Shown one piece after another: positions 7,813-15,316 of a DNA stretch of 64,000 bases. The notes under the pieces were generated by a model. It ran no database searches and was not told the DNA's origin. It worked only from the letters and a program-made list of their open reading frames with translations. Position numbers and translations under genes: made by a program. Numbering within the stretch: position 1 is the first letter of the stretch; each line of letters opens with the position of its first letter. The stretch covers positions 1,116,001 to 1,180,000 of the forward strand of contig NC_017586.1 of NCBI RefSeq assembly GCF_000240165.1, in the 5' to 3' direction. This stretch comes from Streptantibioticus cattleyicolor NRRL 8057 = DSM 46488. GTDB lineage: Bacteria; Actinomycetota; Actinomycetes; Streptomycetales; Streptomycetaceae.

Positions 7813-7818
7813 AGTCTA
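7813..7818 (-). promoter_or_regulatory. candidate -10 element for the ABC-F transcript
   Basis: TAGACT on the minus strand fits the streptomycete TAnnnT -10 consensus and sits six bases before the leader-peptide ATG. No good -35 is seen at 17-18 bases; that position falls inside the large palindrome at 7824-7878. Confidence 0.4.
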
Positions 7819-7823
7819 CCGGT

Positions 7824-7878
7824 GGCCTGCAACCGCATTACCCGGCCCGGCGGAGGCCGGGTGAAGCGGTTGCAGGCC
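7824..7878. repeat. long inverted repeat upstream of the ABC-F promoter
   Basis: Outer arms of 13 bp (7824-7836 and 7866-7878, GGCCTGCAACCGC and its complement) continue, after one mismatch, one A-U and one G-U pair, into 8-bp inner arms (7840-7847 and 7855-7862), giving one nearly continuous 24-bp stem with a 7-base loop. It could be an operator, or a terminator for the upstream minus-strand gene whose stop is 424 bases away. Confidence 0.7.
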
Positions 7879-8300
7879 CCGCCCGGCGCCGGCCCCCGCG
7901 CCCCGGAAGCCCCGGGGCCGGTCCCGGCCGGGGCAGGCCAAGCGTCCGGCGTACCGGGCCCCGGGCGGGGGCCACGGACCGGGGCCGCCGTCCGGGCGCC
8001 CCACGGCCCGGCCACCCGGGACCGGCTCCCGACCGGGACGGGCCGAACGCCCGAGGCACCGGGCCGACGCCACCGCCCGAGGGCACCGCGTTTCGGCCTC
8101 CGGGGCGGCCCGGACGTCCGGGGTGCCGAAACCCGGGCCAACAGGGGCGGGGCCGGGCGGGGGCCGTATCGAGGCACCGGGCCCCGGGCCCGCGCGGGCA
8201 GCCCGGGCGGAGGCCACCGTCCGAGGGCACCGCGGCCCGGCCCCGGGGCGGGCCCCCGCCGGGGACGGGCCACACGCCGGGGCGCCCCGGCCCGGACGGG
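7879..8300. repeat. GC-extreme degenerate repeat block, no gene
   Basis: About 420 bases, well above the already high local GC, built from variants of CCCGGGCC-, GAGGCACCGGGCC- and GGGACGGGCC-like words. The best pairs are 8069-8090 with 8213-8234 (21 of 22 identical, 144 bases apart) and the identical 13-mer GAGGCACCGGGCC at 8053 and 8171. Open frames exist in several phases on both strands but have no ribosome sites, no family look and only compositional proline/arginine/glycine content, so none is called. Confidence 0.65.
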
Positions 8301-8301
8301 G

Positions 8302-9669
8302 CTATTCGCCGCCGGTGTGGACCTCGAAGGCGGCTCGGCGGACGATCTTGGCGAGGGCGGGGTCGGGCAGGGCGGCGGCGAGGGCGACGAGGACCTGGAC
8401 GATGCGGGGGTGGCCGGTTTCGCGGATCTCGTCGAGGAGGCGGGGCACGGAGCCCTGGACGGCGGTGTCGAGGTGGGCGAGGAGCAGGTGGCCCTCGCCG
8501 TGGTCGGCGACGGCGGCGGCGGTGTCCACCCAGAGCCAGGTGGCCTCCTCGCGGGTGAGCAGCGCCATCTGCTCCTCCGGCGGGCACCCCTGCTGCTCGG
8601 CGAGCCACAGCAGCGCGTACGGCCGCAGCCGGGGCTCGTCGACGACCGCGCTGACCGCGGGCTCGGCGGGGGCCCCCACGGTCCGCAGCGCCTCGAAGGC
8701 GAGACCGCGCAGCAGGGCGTCGTCGCCCCGGGCGACCTGGAGCAGTTCGGCGACGGCCTGGCCGACCGGACGGGCGGCGAGCCAGGCCCGGTACTCCACC
8801 CGGGCCGGGCCGGGCGAGTAGTGCGAGCAGGCGCGCAGCAGGTCCTCGGCGGACTGCTCGATGTGCCCGGCCGGACCCTGCGCGGCCACGCAGATCTGCT
8901 CCAGCTTGACCCACACCGCCCAGTTGCCGAGCGGGGTCAGCGCCACCTCCCCGTCCCCGGCGCGCGGACGCAGCGCGCCCACCTCGACCAGCGCGTCCAG
9001 CGTCCAGTCGAGGAGGCCGGGCAGCGGGTCGGCGCCGCCGTCGGCGGGGGGCTCGTGGCGTTCGGTACGCAGTTCGGCCACCCGCTGGCGCAGCAGGTCG
9101 AGCAGGACGGGGACGGCCACCGGGCCGGAGGACAGGTGGAGCAGCGAGAGCAGTTGCGGGGCGGCCTCGACGACCTCGGCGACCAGGGCGTGGTCGGAGC
9201 CGCAGGGGGCGGGGTGACACAGCGACCAGGCGTCGAAGAGGGCGACCCAGCCGCGCAGCACGGCGGTGTCGTCCCGGTCCCAGGCGCTCAGCCGCCAGCC
9301 GGGGTGGGCCGCGCCGTCGCGCAGCTCGACCAGCCCGGCCAGCCGGGCGCGGTCCCATCCGACCTGGACCTGACGCGGCGTCAGCTCCAGTGCGGCGGCG
9401 GCGCGTTGGAGTTCCGGGTCGGGCAGGGTGCCGCCGGGGGCGGGCCTGGGCGGGGCGGCCCGGCCGCCGACGGTGGCGGTCCAGCGGGCGAGGCGGACCG
9501 CGTCGGCCAGTACGGCCCGGGCCTGGGCGGCGAGTTCGTCCGGCGCCGGGGTGCCCTCGGGGGGACGGGGCGGCCCGGCGCGCCTGGCCGCGGTGGCCCG
9601 GCGCACGTTGGGAACGGGCCGGGGGGATACGAGCCGGAGCCTGGTGTCACGCTGGGAACGAGACGTCAC
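8302..9669 (-). CDS. uncharacterised helical-repeat-like protein (paralogue of 52163-53662)
   Basis: A 455-residue cytoplasmic protein that I do not recognise as a named family. It shares layout and scattered identity with the protein at 52163-53662: LARW near the N-terminus, a GLVE segment, a central VALTPLG / VRLTPLG motif, a later AARGD/VARGD segment followed by 'GxxAEPA' and 'LWL', a W-x-x-x-DT segment, and a C-terminal 'HP..VL.A....PD.AxAK..R.AAF'. The alternating helices suggest HEAT-like repeats. The GTG at 9669 is preferred over an upstream TTG at 9705; neither has a clear ribosome site, so the start is uncertain. It lies between the GC-repeat block and a secreted hydrolase gene. Confidence 0.6.
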   Translation of the reverse strand: MTSRSQRDTRLRLVSPRPVPNVRRATAARRAGPPRPPEGTPAPDELAAQARAVLADAVRLARWTATVGGRAAPPRPAPGGTLPDPELQRAAAALELTPRQVQVGWDRARLAGLVELRDGAAHPGWRLSAWDRDDTAVLRGWVALFDAWSLCHPAPCGSDHALVAEVVEAAPQLLSLLHLSSGPVAVPVLLDLLRQRVAELRTERHEPPADGGADPLPGLLDWTLDALVEVGALRPRAGDGEVALTPLGNWAVWVKLEQICVAAQGPAGHIEQSAEDLLRACSHYSPGPARVEYRAWLAARPVGQAVAELLQVARGDDALLRGLAFEALRTVGAPAEPAVSAVVDEPRLRPYALLWLAEQQGCPPEEQMALLTREEATWLWVDTAAAVADHGEGHLLLAHLDTAVQGSVPRLLDEIRETGHPRIVQVLVALAAALPDPALAKIVRRAAFEVHTGGE

Positions 9670-9821
9670 GACAGCAGTCTTACGGGTGAGCCCCCGGAAA
9701 CCCAAACGAGCATCCGCCGACCCTCCGCCACACCGCCGTCACCTGCGGCGACGCAACCGTCCCCGGGCCCTGGGCCGGACGCGGGACCCCGGCCCCGGCC
9801 GGCCGGGCGGGCGCGCCCGGG

Positions 9822-10958
9822 CTAGACCAGCGGGGTCAGGAAGCGCCGCAGGGCCTCCTCGTAGCCGGTGGGGTCGGCGTTCCACATCGCCTGGTGCTCG
9901 GCCCGCGGGACGGTGCGCAGGGTGACCAGGTCGGGGCGGCGGGCGGCCAGCTCGCGGGAGGGTTCCCAGGGGGCGATGGTGTCGTCGGGGCCGTGCACCA
10001 CCAGGGTGGGCACGGTGAGCCGGTCGGGCTCGGCGGAGTCGGCGAGCCGCTCGGCGTGCAGGCCGGTACGTCCCTGGGCGGCCCGGACCGCCAGCGGCAC
10101 CAGGGCGTCGGGCACGTGGTGGCTGCGGGCCACCCCGCGCACCGCGGCCTGCCACTCCAGCACCGGCGAATCGAGGATCAGGCCGCTGACGTGGCCGCGC
10201 AGCGGCGAGTGGTCGGCCACCCGCAGCGCCATCGCGGCCCCGGTGGACCAGCCGTGCAGCACCACGCGCCGGGCACCGCCGCGCACGGCGTACCGCAGCG
10301 CGGCGTCCACGTCGGCCCACTCGGTGTCGCCGAGGTGGCCGATGCGGTCGGCGGAGTCCGGGGCGCCGGGGTCGTTGCGGTAGCTGATCAGGAGCGCCGG
10401 CATCCGGGCGCGCCGCCAGAACGGCAGCAGGTTGAGCGGGTGCTCCCGGGTGGTGCCCAGCCCGTGCACGGCGATCACCCAGGTGTCCCGCGCCCCGTCC
10501 GTCAACCAGGCGGGCATCGGCCCGAGTTCGCCGTCCACGGTGACGTCGTGGAAGGCGACGCCGTGCGCCTGGGCGGGGTCGCCGGTGTGGAGCTGCGGGG
10601 TGATCCGTACCCGGGTGCCCGGCCGGAAGTCGCCGAACTGGACGCTCTCCAGCTCGCGGGTGACCGAGTCGGGACGGGTCTCCACCACCGGCCCGACCAC
10701 GGCGTGGCAGCCGGCCCCGGCGAGCCCGTAGCGCCCCGGGCGCACCGAGGTCAGGCAGCGGCTGAGGGTGATCCGGCCGGGTTCGACGCGGTGCACGGTC
10801 AGCGGGGGCGCCTGCTGGGCGGGCGGGCCGGCCAGCGCGGTGCCGCCGTGCCGGGGCCGCAGCGCCAGATCGCAGACGTACCGGCCGGCGGCCACGGTGG
10901 CCAGACCGGCACCGGCACAGGTGGCGGCGAGCAGCGCCGCGGTACGCACCGTACGCAT
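9822..10958 (-). CDS. alpha/beta hydrolase with N-terminal membrane anchor or signal
   Basis: About 378 residues from the ATG at 10958, where GGAG is 8 bases upstream (another ATG lies at 10964). The N-terminus (RTVRTAALLAATCAGAGLATVAAG) is a signal peptide or membrane anchor. The C-terminal half is an alpha/beta-hydrolase: VIAVHGLGTTREH oxyanion region, nucleophile elbow HGWSTGAA, VHGPDDTIAP carrying the acid, and a late EHQAMW carrying the catalytic His. This looks like a serine ester or amide hydrolase acting outside or at the membrane. Substrate unknown. Confidence 0.8.
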   Translation of the reverse strand: MRTVRTAALLAATCAGAGLATVAAGRYVCDLALRPRHGGTALAGPPAQQAPPLTVHRVEPGRITLSRCLTSVRPGRYGLAGAGCHAVVGPVVETRPDSVTRELESVQFGDFRPGTRVRITPQLHTGDPAQAHGVAFHDVTVDGELGPMPAWLTDGARDTWVIAVHGLGTTREHPLNLLPFWRRARMPALLISYRNDPGAPDSADRIGHLGDTEWADVDAALRYAVRGGARRVVLHGWSTGAAMALRVADHSPLRGHVSGLILDSPVLEWQAAVRGVARSHHVPDALVPLAVRAAQGRTGLHAERLADSAEPDRLTVPTLVVHGPDDTIAPWEPSRELAARRPDLVTLRTVPRAEHQAMWNADPTGYEEALRRFLTPLV

Positions 10959-11039
10959 ACGCATTTCTCCAGGGTCGCGGGCGGCCCCGGGGCGGGCCAC
11001 CGGAGGCGGACCGGACGGGTGGTGCCCGGGGCGCCGGTC

Positions 11040-11690
11040 CTACCGTTGCGACTGCCCGTAATGGCGTAGTTCATGGCCGGCCTCGGCCAGTTCGGCCGGG
11101 GAGAGCACGGCCGGGGTGCCGACGGCCGCGGCGGCGAGCCAGACCCGGCACATCCATTCCAGCTGCCGGGTGTTGTCGTACGCCTCGTCCAGGGTGCGGC
11201 CGGTCACCACGGTGCCGTGGTTGCGCAGCAGGCAGCCGGTGCGGTCGCGCAGCGCCTCCAGCATGGCGTCGGCGAGTTCCGGGGAGCCGAAGGTGGCGTA
11301 GCGGGCGACGCGTACCGGTCCGCCGAGGGCGGCGCAGATGTAGTGGACCGGGGGGACCTCGTCCACCAGGGTGGAGACGGCGGTGGCGTGGGCGGCGTGG
11401 GTGTGCACCATGGCCCGGGCGTCGGTCTCCCGGTAGACCGCCAGGTGCATCGGGACCTCGCTGGTGGGGCGGAGCCGGCCGAACCGCTGCTTGCCGGAGA
11501 GGTCGACGGCGGTGAGGTCCCGCTGCCGGAGCCGGTCGTAGTGCACCCCGCTCGGGGTGACCAGCACCAGGTCGCCGACGCGCACCGAGACGTTGCCGGA
11601 GGTGCCGACCACCAGGCCGTCCGCCGCGGTCCGGCGGGCGACGGCCACGAGGTCGCGCCAGGCGTCGTCGAGGTCCTTGTACCAGTCCAT
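11040..11690 (-). CDS. class II aldolase/adducin family protein (fuculose-phosphate aldolase-like)
   Basis: A 216-residue class II aldolase, normal length for L-fuculose-phosphate aldolase. Motifs: GTSGNVSVRVGD near residue 29, VTPSGVHYD, SEVPMHLAVY, the Zn-binding THAAHAT and a later LLRNHGTVVTG with the third metal His. Such enzymes cleave sugar phosphates to dihydroxyacetone phosphate plus an aldehyde. The ATG at 11690 is chosen over a longer frame because of the family N-terminus (MDWYKDLDDAWRDLV). It is divergent from the FAD enzyme at 11824. No sugar kinase or isomerase is nearby, so the substrate is not indicated. Confidence 0.85.
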   Translation of the reverse strand: MDWYKDLDDAWRDLVAVARRTAADGLVVGTSGNVSVRVGDLVLVTPSGVHYDRLRQRDLTAVDLSGKQRFGRLRPTSEVPMHLAVYRETDARAMVHTHAAHATAVSTLVDEVPPVHYICAALGGPVRVARYATFGSPELADAMLEALRDRTGCLLRNHGTVVTGRTLDEAYDNTRQLEWMCRVWLAAAAVGTPAVLSPAELAEAGHELRHYGQSQR

Positions 11691-11751
11691 GCCGCCCCGC
11701 CTCTCTTGTCGTCCGCCGCACCGGAGCCCTTTGATCCTGACACGTTGTCCA

Positions 11752-11781
11752 TTGATCGGCCCCTGACAGGAGCAGTAACGT
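11752..11781 (+). promoter_or_regulatory. candidate promoter of the FAD-dependent oxidoreductase gene
   Basis: TTGATC at 11752-11757 and TAACGT at 11776-11781 are separated by 18 bases, matching a housekeeping-type streptomycete promoter. It would give a 5' leader of about 36 bases before the ATG at 11824. Confidence 0.4.
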
Positions 11782-11823
11782 CCGCCACCACGAACGGCAG
11801 CATCATCGGGGCGGGAGCTGGGC

Positions 11824-13215
11824 ATGACGACCGTCAACGGCGGCATCTCCTACTGGTACGCGGCGAACGGGCTCCCCGCGCCGCGCGAGCCGCTGCCCGG
11901 GGACGCCACGGCCGACGTGTGCGTGGTCGGCGGCGGCTACACCGGGCTGTGGACGGCGTACTACCTGAAGAAGGCGGCGCCGTTCCTGCGGATCACCGTG
12001 CTGGAGAAGGACTTCTGCGGTTACGGGGCCTCCGGACGCAACGGCGGCTGGCTCTACAACGGCGTGGCCGGCCGCGACCGGTACGCCAGGCTGCACGGCC
12101 GGGAGGCGGCGGTGCGGTTGCAGCGGGCGATGAACGACACCGTGGACGAGGTGATCCGGGTCGCCGCCGAGGAGGGCATCGACGCCGGGGTCCACAAGGG
12201 CGGGGTGCTGGAGGTGGCCACCTGCCCGGCGCAGCTGGCCCGGCTGAAGGCGTTCCACGCGGCCGAGGTGGCGTTCGGGGAGACCGACCGGGTACTGCTG
12301 GGGGCACGGGAGACCGCCGAGCGGATCCGGGTGGCCGGGGCCGCCGGTGCCACCTGGACCCCGCACGGCGCCCGCCTCGACCCGGTGCGGCTGGTGCGGG
12401 GGCTGGCCGCCGTGGTGGAGGCGCTGGGCGTGGTGATCCACGAGTCGACCCCGGTGACCCGCATCCGCGCCCAGCAGGCGCGGACCCCGTACGGCACGGT
12501 GCGGGCGCCGTACGTGCTGCGGTGCACCGAGGGGTTCACGGCGGCACTGGAGGGGCAGCGGCGCACCTGGCTGCCGATGAACTCCTCGATGATCGTCACC
12601 GAGCCGCTGCCGGAGCGGGTGTGGGAGCGCATCGGCTGGGAGGGCCGCGAGACGCTGGGCGACCTGGCGCACGCGTACATGTACGCGCAGCGCACCGAGG
12701 ACGGCCGGATCGCGCTCGGCGGCCGGGGGGTGCCGTACCGGTTCGGGTCGCGCACCGACAACGACGGGCGCACCCGGCCGGCCACCGTGGCGGCGCTGCG
12801 GGAGATCCTGGTGCGTCTCTTCCCGGCCGCCGCCGGGGCGGCGGTCGACCACGCCTGGTCGGGGGTGCTGGGGGTGCCGCGGGACTGGTGCGCCGCGGTG
12901 GAGCTGGACCGCACCACGGGGCTGGGCTGGGCCGGGGGTTACGTGGGCAGCGGGGTGGCCACCGCCAACCTGGCCGCGCGCACCCTGTGCGATCTGGTGC
13001 GGCTCGACTCCGGACAGGGCGGGGCGACCGGGCTGACCACGCTGCCGTGGGTCTCCCACCGGGTACGGCGCTGGGAGCCGGAGCCGCTGCGCTGGCTCGG
13101 GGTGCACACCCTGTACGCCGCCTACCGGACGGCCGACCGCCGCGAGCGCGCCGGCCGCACGGCACACACGGACCCGGTGGCCCGGCTGGCGGACCGGATC
13201 TCCGGGCGGGGCTAG
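11824..13215 (+). CDS. FAD-dependent oxidoreductase (DAO family, amine-oxidase-like)
   Basis: A 463-residue flavoprotein. The dinucleotide-binding VCVVGGGYTGLWTAYYLKK lies near residues 32-50, then GYGASGRNGGW, typical of the DadA/PuuB group that oxidises amines, amino acids or gamma-glutamylputrescine with O2. A C-terminal GYVGSGVATANLAART completes FAD binding. The ATG at 11824 starts the protein naturally (MTTVNGGISYWYA). It is divergent from the aldolase gene. No polyamine or amino-acid cluster is adjacent, so the substrate is open. Confidence 0.85.
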   Translation: MTTVNGGISYWYAANGLPAPREPLPGDATADVCVVGGGYTGLWTAYYLKKAAPFLRITVLEKDFCGYGASGRNGGWLYNGVAGRDRYARLHGREAAVRLQRAMNDTVDEVIRVAAEEGIDAGVHKGGVLEVATCPAQLARLKAFHAAEVAFGETDRVLLGARETAERIRVAGAAGATWTPHGARLDPVRLVRGLAAVVEALGVVIHESTPVTRIRAQQARTPYGTVRAPYVLRCTEGFTAALEGQRRTWLPMNSSMIVTEPLPERVWERIGWEGRETLGDLAHAYMYAQRTEDGRIALGGRGVPYRFGSRTDNDGRTRPATVAALREILVRLFPAAAGAAVDHAWSGVLGVPRDWCAAVELDRTTGLGWAGGYVGSGVATANLAARTLCDLVRLDSGQGGATGLTTLPWVSHRVRRWEPEPLRWLGVHTLYAAYRTADRRERAGRTAHTDPVARLADRISGRG

Positions 13216-13226
13216 CGCCGGGTGTT

Positions 13227-13260
13227 CCGCCGCCCGCGCGGGCGCTCAGGCGTGCGGCGG
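13227..13260 (+). terminator. candidate terminator after the FAD oxidoreductase gene
   Basis: CCGCCGC (13227-13233) pairs with GCGGCGG (13254-13260), and an inner CCCGCGCGGG palindrome lies between them, 12 bases after the stop. No U-tract. Confidence 0.4.
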
Positions 13261-13358
13261 GGCCGGCCGCACCGCCCGTCGCCTCAGCGCGCCCTGGCGG
13301 GCCGGTCGGGGGGTGCGATGGTGAAGGGGTCGCGGTGACCGCCGGGAGGATGCCGTCA

Positions 13359-13380
13359 GTTCACCTTCCGTTCATTCTCG
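13359..13380 (+). promoter_or_regulatory. PHO box (PhoP operator) upstream of pit
   Basis: Two adjacent 11-base direct repeats, GTTCACCTTCC and GTTCATTCTCG, match the streptomycete PhoP direct-repeat unit almost perfectly; a weaker third unit (GTCCGTACGGT) follows. The box ends 49 bases before the transporter ATG. It implies control by the PhoR-PhoP phosphate-starvation system. Confidence 0.85.
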
Positions 13381-13429
13381 GTCCGTACGGTCGCCGCGTC
13401 TCTGCCCGCTCGAACGATTGCCTGGGTGA

Positions 13430-14701
13430 ATGGACCACATCACGTTGCTCGTCGGAGTCGTGATCGTCACCGCGCTCGTGTTCGACTTCACGAACGGCTT
13501 CCACGACACCGCCAACGCCATGGCGACCACCATCTCCACCGGGGCGATGAAGCCGAGAGCGGCCGTGGCGATGGCCGCGGTGCTCAACCTGGCCGGGGCG
13601 TTCCTGTCGGTGCAGGTCGCCAAGACCATCTCGGGCGGCATCATCGACGAGAAGGCCGGGGTGCACCCGGAAGTGATCTTCGCCGGGCTGATCGGCGCGA
13701 TCGTGTGGAACCTGGTGACCTGGCTGGCCGGGCTGCCGTCCAGTTCCTCGCACGCCCTGTTCGGCGGGTTGATCGGGGCCACCTTGGCCTCGGTGGGCGT
13801 CCACGGGGTGCACGCCGACGCGATCGTGATGAAGGTGCTGATCCCGGCGGTGGCCTCCCCGCTGATCGCCGGGATCGCCTCGGCGCTGGCCACCCGGGCG
13901 ACCTACCGGATCGGGCGCGGCGCGGACCCGGCGGCCACCGCCAAGGGTTACCGGGCCGGGCAGATCGCCTCGGCCGGGCTGGTCTCGCTGGCCCACGGCA
14001 CCAGCGACGGGCAGAAGACGATGGGCGTGATCACCCTGGCGCTGGTGACCGGCGGCCTGGTGGCGCCGCACGCCGACCCGCCGCTGTGGGTGATCGTGGC
14101 GGCCGGTGCCGCCATGGCGCTGGGTACGTACGTCGGCGGCTGGCGGATCATCCGCACCCTGGGCAAGGGGCTCACCGACATCCAGCCGCAGCAGGGCTTC
14201 GCCGCCCAGACCGGGGCCGCGACGGTGATCCTCGCCTCGTCCCACCTGGGCTTCGCGCTCTCCACCACGCACGTGTGCTCCGGCGCGGTGCTCGGGGCCG
14301 GGGTCGGCCGCAAGGGCGCCGTGGTGCGGTGGGGCACGGCCGGCCGGATGGCCGCCTCCTGGGTGATCACGCTGCCCGCCGCCGGGCTCGTGGCGTCCGG
14401 CGCCGCCCTCCTGTCCGAGCAGGGCACCTGGGGCGTGATCGTGGTCGGCGCGATCGGGCTGGCGGTGGGGCTGGCCGCGTGGCTGGTCTCACAGCGCAAG
14501 CCGGTGGACCACACCAACGTCAACGACGTGGCGCCGGTGGCGGAGCCCGCCGCCGAAGCCGCCGAGGAGGGCTTCGACCCGTTCGCCCCGGCCGTGGCGC
14601 CCGTCGCGCCGCTGACGGCCGTGCTGCCGGCGCCGGCGGCCTCCGTTCCCCCCGTGGTCCCGGCCGCCCCGGCCGCCGCACAGAAGGAAGCGCTGCTGTG
14701 A
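13430..14701 (+). CDS. pitH2: low-affinity inorganic phosphate transporter, Pit family (PitH2-like)
   Basis: A 423-residue multi-pass membrane protein of the PiT family, which imports metal-phosphate driven by the proton gradient. Both duplicated signatures are seen: DFTNGFHDTANAMATTIST at the N-terminus and LAHGTSDGQKTMGVI midway, plus SSSSHALFGGLIGA and STTHVCSGAVLGAGVG pore segments. A Pro/Ala-rich cytoplasmic tail of about 60 residues ends the protein. The PHO box upstream and the location just before a cobalamin cluster match PitH2 of S. coelicolor. The stop overlaps the next small gene (GTGA). Symbol given by similarity in role and position. Confidence 0.88.
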   Translation: MDHITLLVGVVIVTALVFDFTNGFHDTANAMATTISTGAMKPRAAVAMAAVLNLAGAFLSVQVAKTISGGIIDEKAGVHPEVIFAGLIGAIVWNLVTWLAGLPSSSSHALFGGLIGATLASVGVHGVHADAIVMKVLIPAVASPLIAGIASALATRATYRIGRGADPAATAKGYRAGQIASAGLVSLAHGTSDGQKTMGVITLALVTGGLVAPHADPPLWVIVAAGAAMALGTYVGGWRIIRTLGKGLTDIQPQQGFAAQTGAATVILASSHLGFALSTTHVCSGAVLGAGVGRKGAVVRWGTAGRMAASWVITLPAAGLVASGAALLSEQGTWGVIVVGAIGLAVGLAAWLVSQRKPVDHTNVNDVAPVAEPAAEAAEEGFDPFAPAVAPVAPLTAVLPAPAASVPPVVPAAPAAAQKEALL

Positions 14702-14919
14702 AGATCGACTGGGCGGGCTTCGCCTCGGTGCTCGGCGTCGGCGTGGGCGTCACGGTGGCGCTGGTCGCGCTGTTCACGCTGGGCGTGGCGGGGCTGGCGA
14801 AGCAGGCCCCGGCGGGCCCCGGCGGTCAGACCGCCTCAGCCCGGCGGGCGGGCGCCTACCTGTGCTTCGCGCTGTGCACGGCGGCGGTGGCCTACGGGAT
14901 CTGGCTCATCGTCGGCTGA
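14698..14919 (+). CDS. small membrane protein coupled to pit
   Basis: A 73-residue protein starting at the GTG that overlaps the pit stop. It has two hydrophobic segments (about residues 8-33 and 51-71) joined by a short polar loop. Small proteins of this form follow pit genes in streptomycetes, which suggests an accessory role in phosphate uptake; this is inferred from position only. Confidence 0.7.
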   Translation: MKIDWAGFASVLGVGVGVTVALVALFTLGVAGLAKQAPAGPGGQTASARRAGAYLCFALCTAAVAYGIWLIVG

Positions 14920-15000
14920 ACCGCCGTGGCCGGCCCGTGCGTCGGGCCGGCCTTCCCGTCTCCACCTGCGCATACACCCCGTGGGGGCGCTCACACAAGG

Positions 15001-15030
15001 TTGACGCGCGTTCGCGGCCCATGGTGGACT
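15001..15030 (+). promoter_or_regulatory. candidate promoter of the cobalamin operon
   Basis: TTGACG (15001-15006) and TGGACT (15025-15030) with an 18-base spacer. A start near 15037 would put the riboswitch at the very 5' end of the transcript. Confidence 0.45.
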
Positions 15031-15032
15031 TC

Positions 15033-15212
15033 GCGGTGCCATACGGCGCTATGCCCAACGGCGACAGCAGAGGAAGCCGGTGCGAATCCGGCGCGGTCCC
15101 GCCACTGTCACCGGGGAGCACGTCCCCACCCGAGCGTCACGGCCGCGTGAGCGGCTGGAAGGCCGGGGGCGTGCCGATCCGGGAGCCAGGAGACTCTCGT
15201 CGCCGGTCACGT
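15033..15212 (+). ncRNA. cobalamin (adenosylcobalamin) riboswitch
   Basis: The segment shows the conserved B12-riboswitch elements in order: GCGGTGCCATACGGCGC start, GAAGCCGGTGCGAATCCGGC, GCGGTCCCGCCACTGT (B12-box region), a variable stem-rich part, and GGGAGCCAGGAGACTC closing the core. It sits 100 bases upstream of cobD and would repress the operon when cobalamin is plentiful, as known for this class. Ends are approximate. A small CAGGG/CCCTG hairpin follows at about 15218-15233. Confidence 0.92.
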
Positions 15213-15249
15213 CGAACCAGGGCGCGGACCCTGAGTGAGGACTTCTGCC

Positions 15250-15312
15250 ATGCCCGGCACACCGCCCCCACCCCTGCCGACGAGGCCGTCCCGAGGCGCG
15301 ACGGCGGACTGA
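15250..15312 (+). CDS. candidate 20-codon leader ORF between riboswitch and cobD
   Basis: Starts with ATG at 15250 after GTGAGG (9-base spacing), encodes a Pro-rich 20-residue peptide beginning MPGTPPPPLPTRPS and ends with TGA five bases before the cobD ATG. cobD itself has only a weak ribosome site. Translation of this ORF could be the step the riboswitch controls, with cobD coupled to it. Unproven; a chance ORF is possible. Confidence 0.35.
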   Translation: MPGTPPPPLPTRPSRGATAD

Positions 15313-15316
15313 ACCG

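Noticed and set aside
7822-9825. Long plus-strand frame across the GC-repeat block and the 8302-9669 gene
   Set aside because: Gly/Arg/Pro-rich in all phases, no ribosome site; the minus-strand gene has a paralogue and better composition.
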